Assembly: GCF_022179405.1 (NCBI RefSeq)
Contig: NZ_BPQT01000012.1
Span: 62,001-126,000 of the forward strand
Length of the DNA stretch: 64,000 bases
Origin: Methylobacterium marchantiae
Lineage (GTDB): Bacteria; Pseudomonadota; Alphaproteobacteria; Rhizobiales; Beijerinckiaceae
Direction of reading: 5' to 3'
The position numbers were made by a program, and so were the translations under genes. Each line of letters opens with the position of its first letter. The stretch's first letter is position 1. This document shows, piece after piece, positions 8,267 to 17,092 of the stretch. The notes under the pieces were generated by a model. It saw only the letters and a program-made list of their open reading frames with translations. It did no database searches and was not told the origin of the DNA.

Positions 8267-10366
8267 ATGATCGGCATCGACGATGGCGTGCCCGGGCCTC
8301 TCGGGGCGCATTTCGACGGCCGCGGCGTCAATTTCGCGCTGTTCTCCCAGAATGCAACCGGCGTGGACCTGTGCCTGTTCGAGCCGGGCGAGCGCCACGA
8401 GAGCCGTATCGTCTCGCTGCCCTGCCGCACCGACGATGTCTGGCACGGCTACCTGCGCGGCGTCTTTCCCGGCCAGCTCTACGGCTACCGCGTCCACGGC
8501 CCGTGGGACCCGGCCAACGGCCACCGCTTCAACGCAGCGAAGCTCGTTCTCGACCCCTATGCGCGCGAGATCCAGGGCCGCATCCGCTGGCACGATTCGC
8601 TCTACGGTCACCGCCGAGGGCTCCAGCGCGAGGACCAGATCGACCGGCGCGACAGCGCGGCGTTCATGCCGCGCGGGGTGGTGACGGCGCCCGACCTGCC
8701 CGATCTCGCGATCCACCCGATCCGCCGGCCGCTGGGGCAGACGGTGATCTACGAGGCCCACGTCAAGGCGCTGACGCAGCTTCACCCCGACATCCCCGAG
8801 GAGGAGCGCGGCACCTATGCGGCGCTGGCTCATCCGGCGATCGTCGAACACCTGCTGAAGCTCGGCGTCACCGCCATCGAGCTCCTGCCGATCCAGTCCT
8901 TCGCCGACGACCGGTTCCTGGTGGAGAAGGGCCTCGTCAATTTCTGGGGCTACTCGCCCCTGGGCTACTTCGCGCCGGAGCCGCGCTATCTCGGCGCCGC
9001 CGGGATCGGCGGCCTCAAGGCGGCGATCCGGGAACTCGCCGCGGCGGAGATCGAGGTGATCCTCGACGTCGTCTACAACCACACCTGCGAGGCCGATCAT
9101 ACCGGCCCGACCCTGTCGTTCCGCGGCATCGACAATGCCAGCTATTACAAGCTCGACCCGGAGAACCGCCGTCGGGAGATCGACTGCACCGGCTGCGGCA
9201 ACACGCTGGACCTCGACCATCCGCGGGTGATGCAGCTCGTCCTCGACTCGCTGCGCCACTGGGTCACCGCCTACGGCGTCGCCGGCTTCCGCTTCGATCT
9301 CGCCACCAGCCTCGGCCGCACGCCGCACGATTTTACCGCCAAGGCCGCGTTCTTCCAGGCCATCGCCCAGGACCCGATCCTGTCGCGCGCCAAGATGATC
9401 GCCGAGCCCTGGGATATCGGCATGGGCGGCTACCAGCTCGGTGCCTATCCGCGCGGCTGGGCCGAGTGGAACGACCAGTTCCGCGACAGCGTCCGCGCCT
9501 TCTGGCGGGGCGACCGCGGCGTCCTCCCGAAGCTCACCCAGGCCTTGTCCGGCTCACGCGAGATCTTCTCGGCCTCCGGCCGGTCGCCTCTCGCGAGCAT
9601 CAACTACGTGGCGAGCCATGACGGCTATACGCTGGCCGACGTCGTCTCCTACGAGCAGAAGCACAACCACGCCAACGGCGAGGACAATCGCGACGGCCAC
9701 GGCCACAACCTCTCGCGCAATTACGGTGTCGAGGGGCCGACGGACGATTCCGCGATCCTGGCCCTCAGGGCGCGCCAGAAGCGCAACCTGCTTGCGACGA
9801 CCTTGCTCGCCCAGGGCGTCCCGATGATCCTGGCCGGCGACGAGCGCTCGCGCAGCCAGGACGGCAACAACAACGCCTATGCCCAGGACAATGCCACCAA
9901 CTGGATCGATTGGCGGACCGATGCCGATCCCGGCCTGACCGCCTTCGTCGCCAACCTGACGCGCCTGCGCCGGGAGCAGCCGGCCCTGCGCCGCTTGACG
10001 TTCCTCACCGGCGCCGTCATCGGCGAGGGGCCGCTGCGCGACGTGCACTGGCTCTCGCCCTGCGGCGCGGAGATGGACGACGAGGCCTGGGCGGATGGCG
10101 ATCGGCGGGCCTTCGGCATGCAGATCGGCAACGACCTGCCGAGCGCGGACCGCCTGCTGATCCTCATCAACGCCGCCGACGAAGCCACGGATTTCACCCT
10201 GGCCCCGGTGATCGGCGGTCCCTGGATGGTGGTGTTCGACACGACCCGGCAGGTGGGTACCGTCCAGGCCGGTCAGGCGCTGTTCCCACCCGGCGCGCGG
10301 CTTAGGCTCGATCCGTACGCGCTCTACGTGCTGCGCGCGCGGCAGGCGGCGTCCTACGAGATCTGA
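8267..10366 (+). CDS. glgX: Glycogen debranching enzyme GlgX (isoamylase type)
   Basis: A 699-residue GH13 debranching enzyme hydrolysing alpha-1,6 branches of glycogen or limit dextrins. It has an N-terminal CBM48-like domain (residues about 5-130) and a catalytic barrel with DVVYNHTCE (about 266), FRFDLATSLGR (about 341, nucleophile Asp), AEPWD (about 378, acid/base Glu) and ASHDG (about 448). The ATG at 8267 is preceded by GAAGGA at 8256-8261; the 5-codon longer TTG frame has no support. It follows otsA on the same strand. In some bacteria this enzyme type (TreX) feeds trehalose synthesis by TreYZ, but no treY or treZ is present here. Confidence 0.92.
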   Translation: MIGIDDGVPGPLGAHFDGRGVNFALFSQNATGVDLCLFEPGERHESRIVSLPCRTDDVWHGYLRGVFPGQLYGYRVHGPWDPANGHRFNAAKLVLDPYAREIQGRIRWHDSLYGHRRGLQREDQIDRRDSAAFMPRGVVTAPDLPDLAIHPIRRPLGQTVIYEAHVKALTQLHPDIPEEERGTYAALAHPAIVEHLLKLGVTAIELLPIQSFADDRFLVEKGLVNFWGYSPLGYFAPEPRYLGAAGIGGLKAAIRELAAAEIEVILDVVYNHTCEADHTGPTLSFRGIDNASYYKLDPENRRREIDCTGCGNTLDLDHPRVMQLVLDSLRHWVTAYGVAGFRFDLATSLGRTPHDFTAKAAFFQAIAQDPILSRAKMIAEPWDIGMGGYQLGAYPRGWAEWNDQFRDSVRAFWRGDRGVLPKLTQALSGSREIFSASGRSPLASINYVASHDGYTLADVVSYEQKHNHANGEDNRDGHGHNLSRNYGVEGPTDDSAILALRARQKRNLLATTLLAQGVPMILAGDERSRSQDGNNNAYAQDNATNWIDWRTDADPGLTAFVANLTRLRREQPALRRLTFLTGAVIGEGPLRDVHWLSPCGAEMDDEAWADGDRRAFGMQIGNDLPSADRLLILINAADEATDFTLAPVIGGPWMVVFDTTRQVGTVQAGQALFPPGARLRLDPYALYVLRARQAASYEI

Positions 10367-10402
10367 GGGGGCCGTCCTCCCATCCGCCGGTCTACCCGCG
10401 CT

Positions 10403-10534
10403 TCAGCTGCCCTTGGCGATGAACCGGATCAGGTAGACCAGCGCGGTGAAGGCCACGAGGCTGGTCGCGTAGAAGGCGACGAACCACAGCAGGCGCCCGA
10501 ACGTGCGGGGCTTGTCCCGCCTCGGGTCGCTCAA
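10403..10534 (-). CDS. DUF2474-type micro-protein of the cyd operon
   Basis: A 43-residue single-pass membrane protein directly after cydB. Residues about 14-40 (LLWFVAFYATSLVAFTALVYLIRFIA) form the membrane helix, preceded by a basic SDPRRDKPRTFGR segment. The start is TTG at 10534, overlapping the cydB stop by two bases (TTGA). No ATG or GTG is available and the junction indicates translational coupling. Position, size and topology match DUF2474 and CydX-like small subunits that stabilise bd-type oxidases. It is shorter than usual gene-caller limits. Confidence 0.8.
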   Translation of the reverse strand: MSDPRRDKPRTFGRLLWFVAFYATSLVAFTALVYLIRFIAKGS

Positions 10535-11577
10535 TGCCCGTATCCGCCGGTCGCGATGTCCTCCGCGACCTTCCCCCTGAAGACCCAGTAGGCATAGGCC
10601 GTGTAGGCGAGGGTCAGCGGCATCACCACCGCATAGCCGACGAGGGCGAATTTCAGCGCGCTGACGGCGTTGGCCGCCTCCCAGATCGTCATCTTCGGCG
10701 GCACGATATAGGGGAACAGGCTCACCGCGAGGCCGAGGAAGCCGAGCAGGAACAGGGCGATGCTGAGCAGGAACGGCGACACCTCGCGGCCGATCCTGAG
10801 GGTCGCGTAGAGCTGCCAGCAGACGATCGCGGTCACGGCGGGGATCGGCGCCACGAAGGCGATGTTGGGCCAGGAGATCCAGCGCCACTGGATCTGCGTG
10901 CCGAGGAACGGCACCCAGGCGCTGACGATCGTCATGGAGATCACGGTGCCGAGGAGGAACTGGATGCTCTTGCGCCGGGCCCAGATCTGGAGTTCGCCGG
11001 ACGTCTTCATCACGCACCACGTCGCCCCGAGCAGACCGTAGCCGCAGACGAGGCCGATCCCCGTCATGACGCTGAACGGCGTCAGCCAGTTCATCGTGCC
11101 GCCCGTGAAGCCGCGTCCCTCGATGGTGAAGCCCTGGACGAAGGCCCCGAGGACCATGCCCTGCGCGAAGGTCGCCACCAGCGAGCCGTAATGGAAGGCG
11201 TTGTCCCACAGGAACTGGGATTTCTCGGCCTTGAACCGGAACTCGAAGGCCACGCCGCGGAAGATGAGCGCGAGCAGCATGAGGATCAGCGGCAGGTACA
11301 GGGCCGGCAGCAGGATCGCGTAGGCGACGCTGAACACCGCGAACAGGCCACCGCCGCCGAGGACGAGCCACGTCTCGTTGCCGTCCCAGATGGGCGCCAC
11401 CGAGATCATCATCCGGTCGCGCCAGTTGCCCTTGCTCGCGGCGGTGAAGAGGATGCCGACGCCAAGATCGAACCCGTCGATGACGACGTACATGGCGACC
11501 GCCAGCGCCAGCAGCCCCGCCCAGACCAGGGGCAGCCAGAAGGCAGCACCTTCGTATTCCATGCCGAAACCGAACAT
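10531..11577 (-). CDS. cydB: Cytochrome bd-type (CIO-like) ubiquinol oxidase subunit II
   Basis: A 348-residue polytopic membrane protein with about nine helices, matching CydB/CioB. The N-terminus (LPLVWAGLLALAVAMYVVIDGFDLGVG) carries the family Asp in GFDLGVG, followed by WDGNETWLVLGGGGLFA, both diagnostic. CydB pairs with the haem-bearing CydA to oxidise ubiquinol and reduce oxygen. No cydA lies upstream, where it would be expected: 11578-11706 is non-coding and then an unrelated small gene begins. The ATG could also be the second Met, five residues on. The only partner here is the DUF2474 micro-protein. Confidence 0.92.
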   Translation of the reverse strand: MFGFGMEYEGAAFWLPLVWAGLLALAVAMYVVIDGFDLGVGILFTAASKGNWRDRMMISVAPIWDGNETWLVLGGGGLFAVFSVAYAILLPALYLPLILMLLALIFRGVAFEFRFKAEKSQFLWDNAFHYGSLVATFAQGMVLGAFVQGFTIEGRGFTGGTMNWLTPFSVMTGIGLVCGYGLLGATWCVMKTSGELQIWARRKSIQFLLGTVISMTIVSAWVPFLGTQIQWRWISWPNIAFVAPIPAVTAIVCWQLYATLRIGREVSPFLLSIALFLLGFLGLAVSLFPYIVPPKMTIWEAANAVSALKFALVGYAVVMPLTLAYTAYAYWVFRGKVAEDIATGGYGH

Positions 11578-11616
11578 GAACGACGTTCTCCGTCCCGCGA
11601 CCCGGTCTACCGGGCG

Positions 11617-11652
11617 ACTAAAGCATGAAGTGGAAGCCGGTGCAGTAATCTT
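11617..11652. repeat. Short interspersed motif of Hyphomicrobiales type
   Basis: Contains AAAGCATGAAGTGGAAGCCGG. It resembles the abundant short intergenic element of this order (CATGA..GTGG.A.CCGGTTTT). A second related instance, in the opposite sense, lies at 35520-35553. The assignment rests on memory of the motif, not on a search. Confidence 0.4.
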
Positions 11653-11706
11653 CCCGCGCCCGGAAGTCTTCCCGCGCCGGGACTTCGCTGCCGGCCGGAG
11701 ACGTCT

Positions 11707-11988
11707 TCAGCGGCCATCAGCACCGCGCCAGGCCGGGCGCCGGTCCGTCTCCGCCAGGGTATCGCGGGACGCTCCCGCGACCGATCCGGCCATCTGCCGG
11801 ACGATCGTTTCGGCGCCGTCGCTCAGGGCCTTCTCGCGCGCGTCCGCCGGCAGCGCTCCCCAGGCGGCGGACACCGCCTGCTGGACCGGCGGAGCCGACA
11901 GGCGTGCCATGGAGGCGGGATCGTCGCGATGCGCGGCGAGGTAGGAGAGGGCGCCGATCACCAGACCGGCACGAATGATGAACGACAT
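11707..11988 (-). CDS. Small hypothetical protein with N-terminal hydrophobic helix
   Basis: A 93-residue protein starting MSFIIRAGLVIGALSYLAAHRDDP. The first 18 residues are a signal-like or anchor helix, followed by an amphipathic Ala-rich helical region and an Arg-rich tail. The ATG at 11988 is preferred because the longer frame to 12030 adds an uncharacteristic basic leader. It lies alone between cydB and the histidine kinase, reading away from the latter. I recognise no family. Codon use looks like its neighbours, so I think it is real, but the evidence is limited. Confidence 0.55.
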   Translation of the reverse strand: MSFIIRAGLVIGALSYLAAHRDDPASMARLSAPPVQQAVSAAWGALPADAREKALSDGAETIVRQMAGSVAGASRDTLAETDRRPAWRGADGR

Positions 11989-12263
11989 GGGACCCGTGGA
12001 TTGGTGCAGGATTGGCCGGGAGCGGACCATTGCGGCCGAGTCTCGGCGGAGAACGTAAAACCCCTCTCACGAGAGCCCTGAAATCGGGTCGCGTGGTGAA
12101 CGTCCTGTTTCTTGCTGGCGCAGCCCTGTGGACGGGCGTTGCTTTGCCCCGAAAGGGTCCGCCATCGAAATCGTCCCGGTTACCCTATGGAAAGCATCCC
12201 CGAACAATCGGAGGGGTCTGCGCAACACTCGCTTAAGTCGGGTCTGCGAGGTTCGGCATCAGT

Positions 12264-12297
12264 CGAGTTCAAGTCGAGCCCGAGTTCAAGTCGAGCC
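12264..12297. repeat. Perfect 17-bp tandem repeat upstream of histidine kinase
   Basis: CGAGTTCAAGTCGAGCC occurs twice head to tail (12264-12280 and 12281-12297), 41 bases before the kinase start. It lies in the probable leader or promoter region. It could be a regulator-binding direct repeat or a slippage product. Confidence 0.9.
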
Positions 12298-12338
12298 AAG
12301 GGGCGTCGAAGCCGCCGATCAGGCACTTCGCGCTGTGC

Positions 12339-14252
12339 GTGTCCGTATTGCGTATTTACAGCGGCCTGGCTTCCACGATCGATCTCCGGCTCGCCGGGCT
12401 CGTCCACGAGTCGGTGATCGATGACGATGCCGTGCGGTTCCGGCACGAGCGCTTCCTGGTGTCGCGTCTGGCCACCGGGATCGTGATGATGGCCGGCCTC
12501 CCGCCTTACCTGTTGTGGCGCGGCGTGCCGACCGGCCTCGAGGTCCTGGCCATCGCCAGCCTGATGCTTCCGGTCTTCGCCGCCGTGTTCCTGTCGCGGA
12601 CGGGTGTCCTCTGGATCGCCCACGCGATGTCGTCTGCAGGGCTCACGGGTCTCGTGGTCTGCCTCGCGCTGATGTCGGGCGGCGTGAATTCCGCCGCCGC
12701 GATCTGGCTGGTGGCGATCCCCCTGGAGGCCGTGGTCTCCGGATCGCGCCGCGCGACCCTCGCCGCCGCGATCATCGCGATGGTCGGCGCCCTCATCGTC
12801 GCCTTCCTGCCGCATGACAGCATCTCGCTGCCGGTTCTCGACCTGTCCCGCTCGCTGGCGATGCCGGTCTTCGCCATCACCGCCATCGGCCATGTCGCCG
12901 CGCAGGCGTTGGAGCATCTGCGCCACGAGGGCCGCTGGCTCGCCCGCATGCGCGACAACGAGCTGCGCGACCGCATGCTGCTCTCGGCCATCGACGACCT
13001 CGTCACCTGGCACGACCGGAACGGCCGCGTCATCGACGCGAGCGCATCCTCGGCCCGCTTCGTCGGGATCGATTCGGTTCGCCTGCGCGGCCACGGGCTC
13101 CTGGACCGCGTCCATGTGGGAGACCGTCCGGCCCTGCTTCAGACGATCAGCGACGTCGCCTCCAGCGGCAAGCCCGCCACGGTCCAGTTCCGCCTGCATC
13201 TCGACGCGGCCGCCATGCGCGCCGAAGGCGAGCCCCGGGTGATCTTCGCCGAGATGCGGGCCCACCGCATCGTCGGAAGCCTCGCGGGAATCGAGGGATC
13301 GAGCGTGGTCGCCGTGACCCGCGACGTCACCGAGCATCATCGCCACGCGGAGGAACTGGAGCGCGCCCGCGCCGAGGCCGAGCGTGCCGACGACCTCAAG
13401 AGCCGTTTCCTCGCCACCGTCAGCCACGAGCTGCGCACCCCGCTCAACGCCATCATCGGGTTCTCGGAAGTCCTCGCCGGCCAGGGGTCGATGACCCTCG
13501 GGCCGGAGCGCAGCCGCGAATACGCCGACATCATCGGCAGTTCGGGGCGCCACCTCCTCGACGTGGTCAACGCCCTCCTCGACATGTCGCGCATCCAGAG
13601 CGGCAATTTCGACTACGTCCCGGAGGTGATGAACGTCGGTTCGCTGGTGCGGACCTGTTGCGACCTGATGCAGCTCAAGGCCGACCAGAACGGGATCACC
13701 CTCGTCCGCGGCAGCGAGGCGCCCGGCATCGAGATCACGGCGGACCCTCGCGCCTGCCGTCAGGTGCTCATCAACCTCCTCTCGAATGCGGTGAAGTTCA
13801 CCGCGCCGGGGGGGCGGATCGAGGTCTCGTTCCGCCAGAGCGCGTCGCATCTCGACATCGTGGTCGCCGATAGCGGCATCGGCATCGGCGCGGACGACCT
13901 GCCGCGGGTCGGCGCCCCGTTCTTCCAGGCGGGCGGCGGCTACCAGCGGACGCATGAGGGAACCGGGCTCGGCCTCTCCGTGGTCCAGGGGCTCGTCGGG
14001 CTCCATGGCGGCAGCATCTCGATCGAGAGTGCGGAACGCCAGGGCACCACCGTCACCGTCACCCTGCCGCTCGATTGCCGGCGCGGATCGAGCTCCGCTC
14101 CGCCGGCCCCGATCCGCACGGGCATCCGCCGCGCGACGGTCCTGCCGGCCGAGACCGAAGCGGCCCTGCCGGTCCGTCGTCCGATCGGCCTGTTCGATCC
14201 CGCGCCCGAGGCGGTCAGCGAGCGCTACATTCCGATGCAGCGTGCGGGATGA
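12339..14252 (+). CDS. DivJ-like membrane sensor histidine kinase
   Basis: A 637-residue hybrid-free sensor kinase. About six hydrophobic segments fill residues 45-185. A PAS-like region spans about 205-330. The phospho-acceptor helix SHELRTPLNAIIGFSE (His near 361) is followed by an ATPase domain with NLLSNAVKF (about 477), DSGIGIG and GTGLGLSVVQGL. The sequence around the His box and the multi-span N-terminus resemble DivJ/PleC kinases of the alphaproteobacterial cell-cycle network, which act on DivK. The DivJ call is by resemblance only. The start is GTG at 12339, weakly supported. A PG-binding protein follows 119 bases later. Confidence 0.8.
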   Translation: MSVLRIYSGLASTIDLRLAGLVHESVIDDDAVRFRHERFLVSRLATGIVMMAGLPPYLLWRGVPTGLEVLAIASLMLPVFAAVFLSRTGVLWIAHAMSSAGLTGLVVCLALMSGGVNSAAAIWLVAIPLEAVVSGSRRATLAAAIIAMVGALIVAFLPHDSISLPVLDLSRSLAMPVFAITAIGHVAAQALEHLRHEGRWLARMRDNELRDRMLLSAIDDLVTWHDRNGRVIDASASSARFVGIDSVRLRGHGLLDRVHVGDRPALLQTISDVASSGKPATVQFRLHLDAAAMRAEGEPRVIFAEMRAHRIVGSLAGIEGSSVVAVTRDVTEHHRHAEELERARAEAERADDLKSRFLATVSHELRTPLNAIIGFSEVLAGQGSMTLGPERSREYADIIGSSGRHLLDVVNALLDMSRIQSGNFDYVPEVMNVGSLVRTCCDLMQLKADQNGITLVRGSEAPGIEITADPRACRQVLINLLSNAVKFTAPGGRIEVSFRQSASHLDIVVADSGIGIGADDLPRVGAPFFQAGGGYQRTHEGTGLGLSVVQGLVGLHGGSISIESAERQGTTVTVTLPLDCRRGSSSAPPAPIRTGIRRATVLPAETEAALPVRRPIGLFDPAPEAVSERYIPMQRAG

Positions 14253-14371
14253 GCGCTCTCCGACAGCCGTGCCGGACCGGAGCCTCGTCCGGCCGCGGCC
14301 TCCCGCGAAAACCAAACCCCCATTTTCGGTCCGGCTCGCCGGGCCGTCATCGGCGTTGTGAAGGATAGACC

Positions 14372-15118
14372 ATGCGCGAACCGCTGCCGAAGCGTGACCA
14401 GCGCGAGATCGTCGTGCCTGCCCGGGGCGCGCAGAGCGTTCCTCCGCGCCGGAAGCCCGCTGCCGGCCCGACCCGGCGGCCCGCGTCCGGCTGGTTCCGC
14501 ACCATGGGTTCCGCCATCGGCGGCTTCGGCCGTCTCTGCCTGCGCCGGCCGGGCGAGGTCATCGGCTCGGTCGTCGCGCTGGGCGCGGTGGCGGCCGTGG
14601 CGATGAACGCCCTGGGCTTCCAGGGAGGTCCGCATCCGGCCCCGATCTTTCCGACCCTCGGCAAGTCGGCGGGCAACGCGCCCCCTGCGAAGTCGCAGGC
14701 GGCCAGGCCCGCGGAGCCGGCCAGGCTCGCCGAGGCGCCCCCGCGCAAGGTCGAGGTTCCGAAGGCCGAGCCCGTTCCGGAGCAGAAGACCGCATCCGTG
14801 CCGGAGCCGGTCAAGCCGGCGGCCAAGCCCGCCGTCGCCGCCGCGCCGACGACCAAGCGCGACGTGATCGCCGAGATCATCAAGGCCGGTGAGACCACCG
14901 CCTCGGTGACACCGAAATCCGACGCGGCGGTGGCGCAGGCGCAGCGGGCCTTGGTGAAGCTCGGCTATGGGCCTCTCGAAGCCGATGGCGTCCTGGGACC
15001 CGGAACACGTGCGGCCATCGAGAAGTTCGAACGCGACCGCAAGCTGCCGGTGAAGGGCGTCGCCGCCGGCCGCACCCTGCGCGAACTCGCCTCGCGTGCC
15101 GGATCGACCAAGGGGTAG
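14372..15118 (+). CDS. Membrane-anchored peptidoglycan-binding protein
   Basis: A 248-residue protein with a basic cytoplasmic N-terminus (1-58), one membrane helix at about 62-80 (GEVIGSVVALGAVAAVAMNAL), a long Pro/Ala/Lys linker and a C-terminal PG_binding_1 domain at about 188-240 (AQRALVKLGYGPLEADGVLGPGTRAAIEKFERD). The topology places the PG-binding module in the periplasm. In related genomes such genes often sit beside the DivJ-like kinase, as here, which hints at a link between cell-cycle signalling and cell wall. No enzymatic domain is visible. Confidence 0.85.
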   Translation: MREPLPKRDQREIVVPARGAQSVPPRRKPAAGPTRRPASGWFRTMGSAIGGFGRLCLRRPGEVIGSVVALGAVAAVAMNALGFQGGPHPAPIFPTLGKSAGNAPPAKSQAARPAEPARLAEAPPRKVEVPKAEPVPEQKTASVPEPVKPAAKPAVAAAPTTKRDVIAEIIKAGETTASVTPKSDAAVAQAQRALVKLGYGPLEADGVLGPGTRAAIEKFERDRKLPVKGVAAGRTLRELASRAGSTKG

Positions 15119-15502
15119 GGGGGAATCCCGGCGGTCGGAACCTCCCCTCGACATCCGTGACGGGCGGAAAACGGACCAACGGACATACGCGATCGATACC
15201 GACGGTTGTCGGAAAGCCGACTTCCATCGAGACGGTGGCTCAGGTGGCTCTTGCCGCCTTCTTTCTGCTTTTCGTCTTTGAGTATCATCGATTATCCAAG
15301 ACGGATTCGTGCCGGCCGCAGCGTGCCCCGAAGGATCGTCGCACTTGGGCAATGGCCGACAATCCGAGCATGATGTCCGACCGTCTCACCACACCGCCGG
15401 ATCAGACGCCGATCCACTGATGCCGACCTGTTCGTCACCACCGCATATTCGTCCATTTGCTGTTGACCGTGCATCGGTGGCGCAAAGATCGGCATCCGCA
15501 AC
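15119..15502. other. Intergenic region without a supported gene
   Basis: 384 bases between the PG-binding protein and the GGDEF gene. A small hairpin (GTCGG-AAAG-CCGAC, 15208-15221) and an AT-richer patch around 15255-15300 are present. An 87-codon frame on the plus strand has no family look and was not called. The promoter of the GGDEF gene probably lies here. Confidence 0.5.
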
Positions 15503-16840
15503 ATGACGGGACACGAAAAGGCCGGAGCGACAGACGGCATCGCAAGGACGATCCTGCCGGCACCTGACTTCTCGGAATGCTGTCGGATCGCGCGGGCACT
15601 CTTCCATGCGGAGGTCGCCTCCGTCTGTCTCCGCGGCGAGTCCCGGACCTGGACGGATTTCGGTTCCGGCGCCGGCCCCGAACTGAGGAACGCGGCCGAA
15701 ATGGCCGATGGACGGCCCGACTGGGAGTGGCCCGCGCTCTGGTGCGGCGACACGCGAACCGATCAGGCCTTCGCTGGATGGCTGCCCGCCGGGAACGCGG
15801 ACGTCGGTTTCTTCGCGAGCGCCCCGTTCGGTCCGGACCGGATCGGCCGGCTGTCCGTGCTGGATGCCCGTCCGCAAGCCGGCTCGGCCGAGAAACTCCG
15901 TCTCCTCACCGACCTCGCCGCCATGGCCGGGCAAATCTACGATCTGGCCCGCGCCGTGCGCGAGGCCACGGAGCGGGAGGCGGAGTTTCGCCATCTCGCG
16001 GAAATGTCCACCGATACGATCATTCGCGGCAATCTCGATGGTGTCCGCCTCTACGTCTCACCCTCCATCCGGGCGCTGCTCGGATACGAGCCGGAGGAGC
16101 TCGTGGGACGCAAGGCGATCGACATCGCCCATCCGGACGACGTCCCGAACTTCCGGCGGTTCATGCAGAGCGTGCGCGACGGTCATATCGACGTCGCCGT
16201 CATCGAACTTCGTCTCCAGCACAAGGAGGGCGGGTGGATCTGGATGGAGGCGTCCCTACGCCTGAGCCGCGACCCCGATTCGCAGGCACCGAACGGCTAC
16301 GTCGTCTCGGTTCGCGACGTCGGGCGGCGCAAGCTGCTGGAAGAGCGCCTGGAACAGCTGGCGTCCTTCGATCCTCTGACGGGCCTGCCAAATCGGACGC
16401 AGTTCAGCCAGCGCCTTCACGCCGCGCTCGACCGATCGCGCCGCATCGGCGAAAGTATCGCGCTCTTCTACATGGACCTCGACAACTTCAAAGGCATCAA
16501 CGACACGATGGGCCATGCGGCCGGCGACAGCGTCCTGAAGGCCTGTGCGGCCCGTCTGCGCGCCGAGCTGAGGCAATGCGATGTCGTCGCCCGCCTGGGA
16601 GGCGACGAGTTCACAGCCATCCTCACCGCCGATGAATCGGAACTGCCCGAGCTCGCCCAGCGCCTCGTATCCGCGGTCGGCGTGCCGATCCCCTATGGCG
16701 GCCGGGAACTCCGTGTCGGACTGAGCATCGGCATCGCCCGCGCACCGCGCGACGGCACATCTCCGGACGTCCTGCTGTCCGCGGCCGACCGGGCGCTGTA
16801 TCGTGCCAAGGCCGCGGGCCGGAACACGTTTCGCTTCTGA
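15503..16840 (+). CDS. GAF-PAS-GGDEF diguanylate cyclase
   Basis: A 445-residue soluble protein. A GAF-like sensor region spans about 20-155 and a PAS/PAC domain about 165-285 (RLYVSPSIRALLGYEPEELVG). The GGDEF domain follows (FDPLTGLPNRTQF to the end), with an intact GGDEF active site near residue 365. An RQCD motif lies five residues before it and fits the RxxD inhibitory site. It should therefore make cyclic di-GMP from two GTP and be feedback-inhibited. There is no EAL domain. The N-terminal region has Cys and Trp residues but no recognisable cofactor motif. The gene stands alone. Confidence 0.9.
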   Translation: MTGHEKAGATDGIARTILPAPDFSECCRIARALFHAEVASVCLRGESRTWTDFGSGAGPELRNAAEMADGRPDWEWPALWCGDTRTDQAFAGWLPAGNADVGFFASAPFGPDRIGRLSVLDARPQAGSAEKLRLLTDLAAMAGQIYDLARAVREATEREAEFRHLAEMSTDTIIRGNLDGVRLYVSPSIRALLGYEPEELVGRKAIDIAHPDDVPNFRRFMQSVRDGHIDVAVIELRLQHKEGGWIWMEASLRLSRDPDSQAPNGYVVSVRDVGRRKLLEERLEQLASFDPLTGLPNRTQFSQRLHAALDRSRRIGESIALFYMDLDNFKGINDTMGHAAGDSVLKACAARLRAELRQCDVVARLGGDEFTAILTADESELPELAQRLVSAVGVPIPYGGRELRVGLSIGIARAPRDGTSPDVLLSAADRALYRAKAAGRNTFRF

Positions 16841-16944
16841 GTGCCTTCGCTTCTGAGTGATGTCTCTGCCGGCCGTCTTTCAGCGGGGCTCCGAATCCGG
16901 GTTCACGCCGACATCTGCGGAAACCTGCACGCCGGTTCTGACAC

Positions 16945-16994
16945 CCACACCGTCATTCCGGGGCGCCGAAGGCGAGCCCGGAATGACGGTGTGG
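16945..16994. repeat. 18-bp perfect stem-loop, second extragenic palindrome type
   Basis: CCACACCGTCATTCCGGG (16945-16962) pairs perfectly with CCCGGAATGACGGTGTGG (16977-16994) around a 14-base loop, GCGCCGAAGGCGAG. The GTCATTCCGGG..CCCGGAATGAC core is a common extragenic palindrome in GC-rich proteobacteria and differs from the REP family above. It could also end transcription of the GGDEF gene 105 bp upstream, but no T-run follows. Confidence 0.8.
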
Positions 16995-17092
16995 CATGCT
17001 CAGGGACTGTCGAAACCCGATAGCCCGAGTTCGAAGCCCTGCCTCCTTCAGGCCGGTGCTCGCTCCCGGCTTTCGATGCTATAGGCGCAGCC

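Noticed and set aside
11578-11706. Remnant of cydA upstream of cydB
   Set aside because: A short open frame ends here, but its translation shows no CydA motif and the sequence is better explained by a short interspersed repeat.
15157-15420. 87-codon plus-strand frame before the GGDEF gene
   Set aside because: No ribosome site, no family resemblance and composition unlike neighbouring genes, although it includes a short hydrophobic run.
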